Assembly (NCBI RefSeq): GCF_024124665.1
Contig: NZ_JAMXSB010000002.1
Span: forward strand, 372,001 to 436,000
Direction: 5' to 3'
DNA length: 64,000 nt
Origin: Pleionea sp. CnH1-48
Lineage (GTDB): Bacteria > Pseudomonadota > Gammaproteobacteria > Enterobacterales > Kangiellaceae
Shown here: one piece after another, positions 1-9,192 of the stretch
Position numbering within the stretch: position 1 is the first letter of the stretch
Layout: each line of letters begins with the position of its first letter
Translations under genes and position numbers: made by a program
The notes under the pieces: generated by a model
Databases searched by the model: none
What the model saw: only the letters and a program-made list of their open reading frames with translations
Told to the model about the DNA's origin: nothing

Positions 1-209
1 TGTTGATATTATGTTCCTTATTAAATGAGATAGCAACTCCCCTCCCTGAGATTTTATGTTTTCATCTCAATCGTAGCCTCTGCAACCAAAACGTATTTTA
101 TCGATAAAAATCAACGACTAACCGTGTTAGACTGGCGGAATCTAAAAAAATTCGGTAAAACTCACACTTTGTTTGCCGCTATCAACTGACGCAGGACTCT
201 AGCGCCACA

Positions 210-2261
210 ATGATTTTATCCCATTCTTTTATTGGGCTTGTCCTAATTCCTCTGGCATCAACGCCTCTTTCCTCAACCTCCACGAATGAGGGAGATGAAA
301 GAAAAGTCGTAGTAACGGCGACGACCAATGACATTCGATTAAGCCGCATACCTTCAGCCACTTCGGTAATTGATGCTTCAGACTTACAACCAGAATCCGG
401 AATCAACTTAGGTCATTTACTCACTGGTGTACCCGGTGTCTTTTTTCAAAGCAGTGCTAATTTTGCCCAAGACGAAAGAATATCCATAAGAGGATTTGGC
501 TCAAGGAGCAGTTTTGGTATACGTGGCATCACCATTGTCGTGGATGGCATACCTCACACGCTACCAGATGGCCAATCTCAAATTGACAGTCTGGACCTAA
601 CTCAAGTCGAGCGGCTTGAAGTGTTACGAGGCCCAAGCTCTTCTTTTTACGGTAATTCGGCAGGTGGCGTTGTTCACCTGGTGACTCGAACGGGCGCAGA
701 TAAGCCTCATGCTACCCTACGCCACTTACGTGGCGCCGACGGGCTCGATGATCGACAAATAGCCACTCACGCATCATTTGAACCATTGGATATCAATATG
801 AGTTGGCGTCGAACGGATTATCAAGGTTATCGCGATCACAGCCAAAGCTTACAAGACCGATGGAATGGCAAACTGAGCTGGCGCATAGACGAAGATTCTC
901 AACTCAGTGCATTAATTAGCCGAGTGGATGCGCCACTCGCGCAGGATCCTGGTGGTATTACATTAGAACAAGCAACTGAAAATCCAACGTCGGCAAGAGA
1001 CCGAAATCAACTCTTTGATGCTGGCGAATCCGTTGCTCAAAATAAGTTGGGGCTGGCCTATCAACGCCAATTCAGTGAACAGCTGCAATGGCATATTAAT
1101 GGTTTTAACATTCAACGCGACTTTGACAACAAACTACCATTTGTCGGTGGCGGTCAGGTTGATCTGGAACGACACTTTCGTGGCTTACATTCACGACTGA
1201 ACCTCAATCAAGAAGATTCCAGCTGGAGTTTAGGGTGGGAATGGCGCCAACAAAAGGATCAACGACTACGCTTTAATAATGATCAGAGCCAGCGCGGTGC
1301 CTTGGTATTTTCGCAACAGGAGCAGCTCAACACATTGGCCGCTTTTGCTCAGTGGCAGCACCAGTGGCATCAACACTGGTCGAGTTCAGTGGGGCTTCGT
1401 TACGACGATATTGAGCTGGAGGTAGACGATCACTTTTTAACGAATGGCGACGACTCGGGTCAAAAGCGTTGGCAAGATACGAGTCTAAACGTGGGCATAG
1501 GTTATCACCCTCAGGCTAATCAACTATTCTTCGCGAACATCAGCTCAGCCTTTCAAACCCCAACCACAACGGAGTTAGCGAATCCCCTGGCCCCAGCGGA
1601 TGGAGGTGGATTTAACCAACAACTCGAGCCCGAACGTGCCTTAAACGCAGAACTAGGTATGCGTCTATATCGGCAACCATTTGATTATCTGGAAGTGGTG
1701 CTTTTTAATACTCGCGTCAAAGACACCATCATTCCTTTCGAAGTCCCTGATTTTTCTGGCAGTGGTCGAGACTTCTTCCGTAACAATGGGCTTTCGACGC
1801 GGCGAGGACTAGAAATAAGCTTAAATCAGCAACTGACCCCTTCCATTCAGCTAACAACCGCGTTAACTCATGCTCAATACAAACTGGATGATTTTGTCAC
1901 ACCGGATGGCAATTTTAGTGGTGGTCGTTTGCCCGGTGTACCCGATCGCCAATTTGATATTCAGTTACGGTGGCAACCAACTGACGATTTCTCTATTCGT
2001 ACTCAGGCGCAAAAAATTGGCCGACGATTTGTTAACAACGACAATAGTCTGGCCGCCGATGGATATCATCGACTCAATATGACTATCGCCTACCGCTATC
2101 AATGGTCAAAAACTCAATTGAACAGTTTTGTGATTCTCAACAACATAACCAACAGCAAATACCACGACAATTTGCGTATTAACGCCTTTGGCGGTCGCTA
2201 TTTTGAGCCCGCCGCAGAACGTCAGATAGTCGTTGGTTTCGAACTCACTCAATTACTATAA
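210..2261 (+). CDS. TonB-dependent outer-membrane receptor
   Basis: A 683-residue protein with an N-terminal hydrophobic export segment (about residues 5-22), a TonB-box-like stretch (KVVVTAT, about 32-38), a plug domain (about 45-160; typical pieces are ISIRGFGSRSSFGIRG, VDGIP and LEVLRGPSSSFYGNSAGG) and a long beta-barrel region. The family takes up siderophores, vitamins or other large solutes with energy from TonB-ExbBD. The substrate cannot be read from the sequence. The last residue is Leu, not the usual terminal Phe. A PQQ-type sugar dehydrogenase follows 50 bp downstream in the same direction, so uptake of a sugar or of PQQ is conceivable, but that is inference. The ATG at 210 has only a weak, distant AGGA. 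Confidence 0.9.
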   Translation: MILSHSFIGLVLIPLASTPLSSTSTNEGDERKVVVTATTNDIRLSRIPSATSVIDASDLQPESGINLGHLLTGVPGVFFQSSANFAQDERISIRGFGSRSSFGIRGITIVVDGIPHTLPDGQSQIDSLDLTQVERLEVLRGPSSSFYGNSAGGVVHLVTRTGADKPHATLRHLRGADGLDDRQIATHASFEPLDINMSWRRTDYQGYRDHSQSLQDRWNGKLSWRIDEDSQLSALISRVDAPLAQDPGGITLEQATENPTSARDRNQLFDAGESVAQNKLGLAYQRQFSEQLQWHINGFNIQRDFDNKLPFVGGGQVDLERHFRGLHSRLNLNQEDSSWSLGWEWRQQKDQRLRFNNDQSQRGALVFSQQEQLNTLAAFAQWQHQWHQHWSSSVGLRYDDIELEVDDHFLTNGDDSGQKRWQDTSLNVGIGYHPQANQLFFANISSAFQTPTTTELANPLAPADGGGFNQQLEPERALNAELGMRLYRQPFDYLEVVLFNTRVKDTIIPFEVPDFSGSGRDFFRNNGLSTRRGLEISLNQQLTPSIQLTTALTHAQYKLDDFVTPDGNFSGGRLPGVPDRQFDIQLRWQPTDDFSIRTQAQKIGRRFVNNDNSLAADGYHRLNMTIAYRYQWSKTQLNSFVILNNITNSKYHDNLRINAFGGRYFEPAAERQIVVGFELTQLL

Positions 2262-2311
2262 AAAAGTGAGTGTTTTCTCTATGATTACAATGGGCCAAAA
2301 GGAACATTACT

Positions 2312-3442
2312 ATGATAAATCGAATAACTAATCCTCTCTATTTATTACTTGGGTTGTCGCTGTTTGCGACGACGCTAAAGGCAGCGAATATCCCTACTTC
2401 TAAAACCACTGACCACTATCGTCTTGAAACTCGAGTCGACGATGTTTCGATACCTTGGGGAATGGTGCTCTTATCTGACGGCAGCCTGCTATACAGCGAG
2501 CGTAAAGGCGCTATGTATCGAATAGGTGCCGATGGTAAAAAGAAAAAAATTAAGGGATTGCCGGATATTGTTGCCAAGGGTCAGGGAGGATTATTGGACA
2601 TCCACCTACACCCAGACTATGCCAACAACGGCTGGATTTATTACGCCTATTCCAGCCCCGAAGGCAAAGGAAGAGGCTCCAATACAGCGATTGCACGCGC
2701 CAAGCTAAAAAACGACCAGCTGACTGAACAACAGGTGTTATATAAAGCTAGTCCTAACAGCACTCGTGGGCATCACTTTGGCAGCCGCATCAGCTTCGAT
2801 AAGCAAGGCTTTTTGTATTTCTCCATTGGCGATCGAGGTGATCGCGACACCCTGCCCCAGGATATCAAACTGGATGGAGGCAAGATCTATCGTTTGCACG
2901 ATGATGGCAGAATTCCTAAAGACAACCCTTTTGTAAAAGATGCGTCAGCCAAAAAAGCCATCTTCTCTTATGGTCACCGCAATCCTCAGGGAATGGCCAA
3001 ACATCCTCAGACAGGAGCCATCTGGACCCATGAACACGGCCCCAGAGGTGGCGACGAAATCAATGTGATATCAAAGGGGCTGAACTACGGTTGGCCAGTC
3101 ATCAGCTATGGCATCAACTACAATGGCACTCGTTTTACGGATATAACTCATAAAGAAGGCATGCAACAGCCGCTTTGGCACTGGACCCCTTCGATCGCAC
3201 CTTCGGGCATGGTCTTTGTTACCAGCGAACGTTACCCCGAATGGAAAGGTCACCTGTTAGTCGGTTCATTAAAATTTGGCTATCTGGTGTTATGCAAACT
3301 CGAAGGCAATAAAGTTGTTAGCCAAGAAGTGGTTCTCGATAAGCTCGGACGGGTCAGAAATATTATAGAAGCAGCAGACGGTTACCTATACGTAGCAACC
3401 GATAATGGAAAAATAGCGCGTATTATTCATACAGCGCCTTAA
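2312..3442 (+). CDS. PQQ-dependent sugar dehydrogenase (Asd/YliI-like), exported
   Basis: A 376-residue protein with a signal peptide (hydrophobic LYLLLGLSLFATTLKA, cleavage probably after about residue 24) and a six-bladed propeller of the soluble glucose/sorbosone dehydrogenase family. Family landmarks are visible: IPWGMVLL near the start, GHHFGSRISF, SIGDRGDRD, YGHRNPQGM and HEHGPRGGDEIN. Relatives oxidise aldose sugars in the periplasm using PQQ and calcium. Exact substrate is unknown. It probably shares a transcript with the TonB receptor just upstream (gap 50 bp, no strong terminator between), and a bidirectional hairpin follows the stop. Confidence 0.88.
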   Translation: MINRITNPLYLLLGLSLFATTLKAANIPTSKTTDHYRLETRVDDVSIPWGMVLLSDGSLLYSERKGAMYRIGADGKKKKIKGLPDIVAKGQGGLLDIHLHPDYANNGWIYYAYSSPEGKGRGSNTAIARAKLKNDQLTEQQVLYKASPNSTRGHHFGSRISFDKQGFLYFSIGDRGDRDTLPQDIKLDGGKIYRLHDDGRIPKDNPFVKDASAKKAIFSYGHRNPQGMAKHPQTGAIWTHEHGPRGGDEINVISKGLNYGWPVISYGINYNGTRFTDITHKEGMQQPLWHWTPSIAPSGMVFVTSERYPEWKGHLLVGSLKFGYLVLCKLEGNKVVSQEVVLDKLGRVRNIIEAADGYLYVATDNGKIARIIHTAP

Positions 3443-3452
3443 TATTTATCAT

Positions 3453-3484
3453 CTAGAGGCGCATTCTTTCGAACGCGCCTCTAG
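3453..3484. terminator. Bidirectional hairpin between convergent genes
   Basis: A perfect 10-bp stem CTAGAGGCGC / GCGCCTCTAG with a 12-nt loop lies between the stop of the sugar dehydrogenase and the stop of the convergent oxygenase gene. The flanks are only modestly T-rich on either strand, so termination strength is uncertain. Confidence 0.65.
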
Positions 3485-3487
3485 CCT

Positions 3488-4072
3488 TTAGATCTTCTCA
3501 GAGTTCACCTGATGCAATTGGGTAATCGCAATGTACTTAGCATTAGATACGGGTGGTGCGCCACGGTGGACATAAGTCCAACCCACTGGACATAACAGCA
3601 AGCGCCCTTCTACAGGCTTAACTTTCATTTTTTGCCACGGATACTCGGTTTCACCGCCTTCTTCTACCGTATTTAAATACCACAGACAGGTAATAACACG
3701 AGTGGTCACTCCTCCGCCTAAATTATCGGAGTGCCAGTCAAAATGGGCGCCAGGATTGTATTTTGCAATCTTGATTGGCTCATGGCGGATAGCACAGCCA
3801 AATGCCTTACCCCAATGTTTCATATATTGATTAAGATGCTGACCAAGGCTATTCATCAACACTTTATTTTCTTCGGCCCAGTCAGAGCGTTCCGGGGTTA
3901 ATGCAATCTCGGTGGTGTCTTTAATATCAGGCTGATAAGCACCTTCTCGTGTGCCATTACCAACCAATCCTTTAGTCACGCTGGCATCCGACTCAAAGCG
4001 CTGGATCATTTGGCGGCAAAAGGAGGCAGGTAAGCTGTTTTCGTAAATACCAAAAAAGGGATCGTTGTTCAT
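3488..4072 (-). CDS. 2OG-Fe(II) oxygenase, prolyl 4-hydroxylase-like
   Basis: A 194-residue cytoplasmic protein of the P4Hc type. The iron ligands are visible as HSD (His114, Asp116, in HFDWHSDN) and a distal His169 (TYVHRG). Residues after it (NAKYIAIT) could supply the 2-oxoglutarate-binding basic residue. LWYLNT and GGETEYPW are typical of the double-stranded beta-helix core. The family hydroxylates proline or related side chains; the target is unknown. Monocistronic, convergent with the sugar dehydrogenase. Start ATG at 4072. Confidence 0.85.
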   Translation of the reverse strand: MNNDPFFGIYENSLPASFCRQMIQRFESDASVTKGLVGNGTREGAYQPDIKDTTEIALTPERSDWAEENKVLMNSLGQHLNQYMKHWGKAFGCAIRHEPIKIAKYNPGAHFDWHSDNLGGGVTTRVITCLWYLNTVEEGGETEYPWQKMKVKPVEGRLLLCPVGWTYVHRGAPPVSNAKYIAITQLHQVNSEKI

Positions 4073-4301
4073 ATACGTCTCAAATCAATAACTAAAACAC
4101 TATCAGACAGGTCCAAGCCTATTCTCGTTTTTATTTTTACGAGTAATTATCTGTTTGAATACTCATGCAGCATTATGCGTTTTATTCGAGACAATAACAA
4201 TAATGAAAGAGATTTAGAGAGGCGTCCTGCGCAGTAGATGACTCAGCATTCATCAGCCTGCGCAAGATTCCCAGGCAAGCAACCCCTTGTTATTAATATA
4301 T

Positions 4302-4433
4302 CCAAAGTATTTCAAGGTGCAGGTAGGCGGCCAGCAATCGAATCCCCTGAGCTTAGCTTAACTAAGTAATTGGGGAGAGTGCGCGCAGCGCTGTAACTTG
4401 AACAACAGCGCTGCATCTTGAAAGGCGACGGGG
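4302..4433 (-). repeat. Dispersed ~131-bp palindromic repeat, copy A (full length)
   Basis: Read on the minus strand this stretch runs from CCCGTCGCCTTTCAAG to ATACTTTGG and matches 49842-49972 along its whole length with about six mismatches by eye and no gaps. It contains two direct copies of the self-complementary octamer CAGCGCTG and an inner CTTAG/CTAAG hairpin framed by CCCC and GGGG. Outer ends form an imperfect inverted repeat (TTTCAAGATGCAG against TTTCAAGGTGCAG). It fills much of the 372-bp gap between two minus-strand genes and has no coding capacity: a MITE- or REP-like element. Nothing else is recognised in this gap. Confidence 0.85.
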
Positions 4434-4444
4434 ATAAAGTGCGC

Positions 4445-4804
4445 CTATGGACAAGAGTAAACATTACCCGTTAAAGTCACGTTAGTCTGTTGAGTGCTGC
4501 CACCATAATCAACGTCAAAACTTCCGGTCTGCCCCGCTCGTTGGGTTAAAAGATAGACCAAATTACCACCGAGTGCGGCCGCCTTATTTTTTAAGTCGTT
4601 ACGAGCGCCTGTTTCTAGATCAGCATTAGATGTAAACCCACCGGTAAAAAAATCACCTTGGTTGCCAGTTACATCGCCTAAGAAGCGGCACTCATTACCT
4701 GGCTCTTGATGGGTTAAACGTACACGTTCTGCGCCTGGGTTAACTTGGATGGCCGAGCAAGCAGCCAGGTTCAGTGCAACAACAACAGTTAGTAACTTCT
4801 TCAT
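4445..4804 (-). CDS. DUF4156-type lipoprotein
   Basis: A 119-residue small lipoprotein: signal MKKLLTVVVALNLAAC with a lipobox (LAAC, Cys16), then a compact domain with the signature GARNDLKNKAAALGGNLVYL and a conserved-looking Cys pair (C38, C118). This matches the DUF4156 / RcsF-like small lipoprotein group in layout. Function unknown. A good ribosome site (GGAG seven bases upstream) supports the start. Confidence 0.75.
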   Translation of the reverse strand: MKKLLTVVVALNLAACSAIQVNPGAERVRLTHQEPGNECRFLGDVTGNQGDFFTGGFTSNADLETGARNDLKNKAAALGGNLVYLLTQRAGQTGSFDVDYGGSTQQTNVTLTGNVYSCP

Positions 4805-5045
4805 TTTTTACTCCAGTATTCGATCAATGTAGGAGGCATAATACCCTCTTGAACTGAATCATAACTTAACAAAACTCAGAGTTAATTCATTTACGACAAG
4901 TCCTTACAAAGACATACATTAACGGACAAGAACTAACAGTAAAAACCGCGCCTTTAGAACATGGTATTTTGGGTAATTTTTCACTAAACTAACGCAAGCT
5001 CAGTGAACTAGTATTTTTGAGTCCAGTGAAACAAGGATTATTTAC

Positions 5046-5810
5046 ATGACCATCGAGAAAGACATTCAACAACATCTCACTCAACTCGAACAACAAAAGT
5101 CCATTCAAATTCTTGTAGCCATTGAAAGTGGTAGTCGAGCCTGGGGATTCCCCTCTCATGACAGCGACTACGACGTTCGAATCATTTACTACAAAGATGC
5201 TAGCCATTACTTAAGTGTTTTTGAACAAAAAGATACCTTAGAAGTACCTATCACTGACTTATTAGATATTGCTGGCTGGGATCTTAAAAAAGCGCTTAAC
5301 TTAATGTACTCTGGTAATGCAGTAATTCATGAATGGTTAAACTCTCCGATTATTTATCGTGAAGAAAAGACAAAAAGCTCTAGGCTAAAAGCTTTTGCAG
5401 AGTCCGTTTTTAACCCTGTACCCGCTTTCTATCACTACTTGAATATGTCTGCCAAAAAGTTTGATGTTTCTCAAGAAAGTAGCTTTTCTGCCAAACGATT
5501 ACTTTACGCCTATAGAACATTATTATGTGCCCTATGGATCGAAAAATACCAAACCGCTCCACCTATGCTATTTGGCGAGCTGATGGACGATCTGTTAAAA
5601 AAATACGGAGATGTGCAACAAGAGCTGGAAAAAATCATCACAGTGAAAGCTGAAGGAAAAGAAAAAGACATGATCAGTGTGAATGATGATTTACAGACGT
5701 ATGCCCGACAACAACTCGTTCGGTTAAAAGAAATCAATATTGGCAAAAATAGTAAAAAACAACCCATTCTTTTTGATGAGCTGTTTCGCCAACTTCTCAG
5801 CTCAAACTAA
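5046..5810 (+). CDS. Nucleotidyltransferase-fold protein, RlaP-like
   Basis: A 254-residue protein with a DNA polymerase beta-type nucleotidyltransferase core at the N terminus: GSRAWGFPSHDSDYDVR (about residues 29-45), where Asp41 and Asp43 are the expected metal-binding pair. The helical C-terminal part fits the RlaP family (associated with RNA repair in some bacteria). No RNA ligase or other repair gene is nearby, so its role is open. ATG at 5046 after AAGGATTATTTAC. Ends at a strong bidirectional terminator. Confidence 0.75.
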   Translation: MTIEKDIQQHLTQLEQQKSIQILVAIESGSRAWGFPSHDSDYDVRIIYYKDASHYLSVFEQKDTLEVPITDLLDIAGWDLKKALNLMYSGNAVIHEWLNSPIIYREEKTKSSRLKAFAESVFNPVPAFYHYLNMSAKKFDVSQESSFSAKRLLYAYRTLLCALWIEKYQTAPPMLFGELMDDLLKKYGDVQQELEKIITVKAEGKEKDMISVNDDLQTYARQQLVRLKEINIGKNSKKQPILFDELFRQLLSSN

Positions 5811-5836
5811 GAGACTCATAAAATAAAAGCCAATAA

Positions 5837-5869
5837 AAAAGCCGCTTCCAGAAACTGAAAGCGGCTTTT
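5837..5869. terminator. Bidirectional rho-independent terminator
   Basis: An 11-bp stem AAAAGCCGCTT / AAGCGGCTTTT with an 11-nt loop, with A-rich sequence on the left and T-rich on the right, so it can act in both directions. It sits between the convergent RlaP-like gene and the small lipoprotein gene. Confidence 0.9.
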
Positions 5870-5885
5870 ATTATCGATGAGTCAA

Positions 5886-6425
5886 TTAGTTGCTCGATTG
5901 GCCTTTCTGAATCAGAATCTTCTGACCTTGCTCATCGGTTACCACAGTACCAACAGGCTTATGTTGAACCGCTTCATTACCCACCTGAACAGGAATGGTA
6001 AAAGGACGGTATTGAGTTTTTCCATCTTGCTCAACACTGGCCACCAGGTTAATGTAAAAGCGTCCGTTTTTCTCTGCTATAACACGGATAGGTGCTACTG
6101 CACTGTACTTGCCAGTCTTTGCTGATAGCTGAGTCGACCATTGTGGTTTACCCTCTACCCATACCAGATGTTCAGCTGACGACACTGAAGCTTTTACAGG
6201 TGCTTTTGTCGAAGAACGAAATGCCACTTCAATTTCAATCAGATCACCGGCTAAAGGTGATTTGGTTAGTACCTTGTAATCCAACTCGATGGGTGCCGAT
6301 GGTTTACTGTATGCATGGGCAACAGCTTCTTTTTTCATTTCTACAACAGGTGTTGCTTCTTGAGTACAACCAACCAAAGAAGAGGCAATACTCAAAGCCA
6401 CCGTTAATTTTAATAAAGACTTCAT
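5886..6425 (-). CDS. Small lipoprotein of unknown function
   Basis: A 179-residue product when started at ATG 6425, which has GGAGAG four bases upstream and begins directly with a lipoprotein signal (MKSLLKLTVALSIASSLVGC, lipobox LVGC). The mature part is beta-rich (for example LAGDLIEIEVAFRSS, NGRFYINLVASV, RPFTIPVQVG) and looks like an Ig-like fold of about 150 residues. It starts 16 bp after the stop of the upstream metalloprotease gene, so the two are almost certainly one operon. It may be a partner or chaperone of that protease; this is inference from position only. Confidence 0.7.
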   Translation of the reverse strand: MKSLLKLTVALSIASSLVGCTQEATPVVEMKKEAVAHAYSKPSAPIELDYKVLTKSPLAGDLIEIEVAFRSSTKAPVKASVSSAEHLVWVEGKPQWSTQLSAKTGKYSAVAPIRVIAEKNGRFYINLVASVEQDGKTQYRPFTIPVQVGNEAVQHKPVGTVVTDEQGQKILIQKGQSSN

Positions 6426-6441
6426 ATCACTCTCCAATTAA

Positions 6442-8598
6442 TTAGTTAGCACGGACGGTTACGTTAATACAGGCATCTGAATTGTTTCTGGTAGATACCG
6501 CACGGTCATCATAAACTTCAAGCACATACTCTTCTGCTTCTAAATTTACGTCTCCCGACTCATTACCTCTTACTTCTAATCGAGATACCAATTCACCGCG
6601 GCGAAATACTCTTACATCCGCATCGGCTCCGCCAGATGCCGTTGCATTGATTTTATAACTACCAGCAGTGGCAATAGGTAAGCGAATAAATTGACGATTA
6701 CCTAATTTATTGTAATTACCATTAGCAGTGAAACTACACACTTCCAAATCAGGTCCACCAATGGTAATACTTTTGTATACAGGTAAGTTTCTTGCGTCAC
6801 CACCATCATTGGTTTCACCTGTACCATAGTGGTCATTAACAATAATGCTCTGCCCAGCTAGCAACGCATCAATACCTGCAACATCATCAGGTGCGGCTGC
6901 TTTGATCTCAGTAGCTAGAGTAAAAATAGAGGTTCTTGCATTCGTTGTGACTTCACCATTAACTAAAGCGGTGTAAATTGGAGCAAAACCCAATGCAATG
7001 GTATCAACCCCATCATTTTGTGCGTCATAAATATCGTATAACACAGACTGTACACTACCCTCGTTATACCAACCTTCGTTAGTTACCGTATTGCGCTCAA
7101 CATTAATATCGAATCCACTGCCTTGACGAGCACCATTAGAATCACGATAGAAAGGATCGTCTGTTACAATACCAGACAATGCATTACCGAAACCTTCACC
7201 TAATGCGACACGCATATCTAAACGCTGACCACCCGAATGAGACCCGCCGATAGAATCCGAACGAGAATGGCGACCTTCAAAGTAATGACCCCATTCATGA
7301 ATAACAACATGCCCATCGTATTCATCAGTATCGCTGTCATCGTCTCCTAAGATATACACATCAGTGCCATCAAAGTGAGATGTGCCAATGTCACCATTCG
7401 CTTTATCGCCTCTAGCAGCGCGATTGTTTACACTCCAATTTAATTTGAGCGCCACAAAGTTAATATCAGCATCAACGCCAACTACTTTTTCTTTAGCTTC
7501 ATAGACATTGTCTAAAATAGCAAAAGGTCCAGCAACACGCGTAGAGGTATAACTCGAGCCACCCCAACCTGATGCCGCATTCACATTCAATGTAACAGGA
7601 CTGGTTGCAACCGCCTGAGTGGCTGAGTCCATTACATATAAAGCCTGACCATTGGTGTTATCGACAACGGTAAAATCCCAGGTAGGAGCGTCACCTGTTT
7701 TTAGCAATTGCGCTTTGGTTCTTACTTTGTAGTCGCCCGCCGTCGTCACAGTAAAACTGTAGTTACCGTTTTCATCACTTACCGTTGACTCAACAATTGA
7801 AGAATCTGAAGCTTTTAGAAGTTCAACAACAGCACCTCGAATCGGCAGCTGCCCAATATTGCTGTAATCCAGTGCACTGGATGCAGTATTGTGAGGAACA
7901 TGGTCGTAAGTTAAGCGCCCTGATAAGGTCGCGCCTGTCGGTGTTTCAACAATAGTGACAGACACTTCATCGGTCGCTGTTGCATCAAGACTATCAGTTA
8001 CTGTTAAACGAAAAACTAATACTTGAGCATTAGCAGGATCGAAAGTTGGCGCAGTAAAAGTGGCAGTAGCGGTATTCGCATTGGTCAAGGTTACATTAGT
8101 ACCAGACACCTGCTCCCATAAATAGCTCTTAATCGATACATCATCAGTACTTCCTGTTCCACTCAAGGTTACTTCTGAATCAGCGGTTGCGTTAAAGTCA
8201 GCAGGAGCTACAGCAACTGGCGGTTGATCAGGAGTAATAGTTACCTTAATCGTAGCTGATGAAGAAGCACCATCGTTATCTACTGCCGTCACGGTAAAAG
8301 TTAACTCAGTAGCCACATCAACATCAGGCGCATCGAAAGATACAGTATTGGCAAACGTCTCTTCAAGTGTCACCGTTGGCGAGCCACCTGTCTGACGCCA
8401 GGTCAATGACTCGATAGTGCCATCTAAATCCGCAGCAACAACGGTTAACACAACTCGTGATTGCTCAACGGCAGACAAGCTGTCTCTAGTATCAAGAACC
8501 GGAGAACGATTGGCTGGTTCCGAATCTTTTCCTCCACCGCCACAAGCAGCAACTAAAGACATAAGCCCTGCAGTAAGGACGAGTTTAACTAACTTCAT
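6442..8598 (-). CDS. Lipoprotein zinc metalloprotease with Ig-like/PKD repeats
   Basis: A 718-residue product from ATG 8598, the first codon of a lipoprotein signal (MKLVKLVLTAGLMSLVAAC then GGGG). An upstream in-frame ATG at 8667 would put 23 polar residues before the signal and is unlikely. Order: two cadherin/PKD-like repeats (about 30-225; AVDNDG and LTVTDSLD motifs), a carboxypeptidase-regulatory-like domain (about 235-320), a catalytic domain with HEWGH at 434-438 plus His444, and a C-terminal pre-peptidase-like beta domain with paired Cys. The zinc motif is HEXXH with a third His at the metzincin spacing. Likely cell-surface proteolysis. Specific family not recognised. Confidence 0.8.
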   Translation of the reverse strand: MKLVKLVLTAGLMSLVAACGGGGKDSEPANRSPVLDTRDSLSAVEQSRVVLTVVAADLDGTIESLTWRQTGGSPTVTLEETFANTVSFDAPDVDVATELTFTVTAVDNDGASSSATIKVTITPDQPPVAVAPADFNATADSEVTLSGTGSTDDVSIKSYLWEQVSGTNVTLTNANTATATFTAPTFDPANAQVLVFRLTVTDSLDATATDEVSVTIVETPTGATLSGRLTYDHVPHNTASSALDYSNIGQLPIRGAVVELLKASDSSIVESTVSDENGNYSFTVTTAGDYKVRTKAQLLKTGDAPTWDFTVVDNTNGQALYVMDSATQAVATSPVTLNVNAASGWGGSSYTSTRVAGPFAILDNVYEAKEKVVGVDADINFVALKLNWSVNNRAARGDKANGDIGTSHFDGTDVYILGDDDSDTDEYDGHVVIHEWGHYFEGRHSRSDSIGGSHSGGQRLDMRVALGEGFGNALSGIVTDDPFYRDSNGARQGSGFDINVERNTVTNEGWYNEGSVQSVLYDIYDAQNDGVDTIALGFAPIYTALVNGEVTTNARTSIFTLATEIKAAAPDDVAGIDALLAGQSIIVNDHYGTGETNDGGDARNLPVYKSITIGGPDLEVCSFTANGNYNKLGNRQFIRLPIATAGSYKINATASGGADADVRVFRRGELVSRLEVRGNESGDVNLEAEEYVLEVYDDRAVSTRNNSDACINVTVRAN

Positions 8599-9090
8599 AT
8601 AATATCCTGTATACAAAAAACGAATTAATTGAGGCCGGAATTCTACGCAATGTTTCGAAAAAGACATAACTCAAAACACAATAATATTACACTTTTTGTA
8701 ACAACAATATTTACATAGAAAATGAGACTGAGAGCTCAATAAAATTCAGAGCAGGTTAAGGTTAGAAAGATAAAAGAATATTTATGCAGCCATCCTGATT
8801 TGTTATGAGCTCCTTGGTCTAGCTCTTTTTTTATTTTCTTTTGATCGTAGCTAGTCTTATAAGTCTCTGTTTAAAAGAAAAATAATCGAATGCATTCCAA
8901 TATAGAAAACCAGAAGTCTTGTTATAAAGCATGATGATAAATTGGCTTACTTCCTGAATAATAATTTCCTGCTAAAAGATATTTTGAAATAGAGCTCATA
9001 AGACTCGCGCAATGGAATAAGGTTTTATGGATGAGCCAGTAATAGTGTTGAACTAGGTAAAAACGCTAAGAAAAAATAATCAACTCGAAA
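8599..9090. other. Intergenic region, no gene seen
   Basis: About 490 bp of AT-rich sequence upstream of the metalloprotease operon. I see no ORF with a ribosome site and no RNA gene. A weak GAGCT/AGCTC hairpin followed by a T-run lies near 8807-8832 on the plus strand, but no plus-strand gene precedes it. The protease promoter should lie within the first 150 bp but no clear -35/-10 pair stands out. Confidence 0.5.
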
Positions 9091-9128
9091 GTTTATATTT
9101 CATCTTATCAATAAGACGAAATATAAAC
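9091..9128. repeat. Near-perfect 18-bp palindrome, possible terminator
   Basis: GTTTATATTTCATCTTAT (9091-9108) pairs with ATAAGACGAAATATAAAC (9111-9128) with a single mismatch and only two bases between the arms. It lies 65 bp past the stop of the glutathione transferase gene. It could terminate that operon, although the following minus-strand sequence (TTTCGAG) is only briefly T-rich. Confidence 0.6.
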
Positions 9129-9192
9129 GTTACTCCTGCCAAAGAAAAAATACCCACAAAGGAATAGCTAGGCATCTCTTTATATAATAAAA

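Noticed and set aside
1-209. Fur or other metal-box upstream of the TonB receptor
   Set aside because: No convincing GATAATGATAATC-type match was seen; only generally AT-rich sequence.
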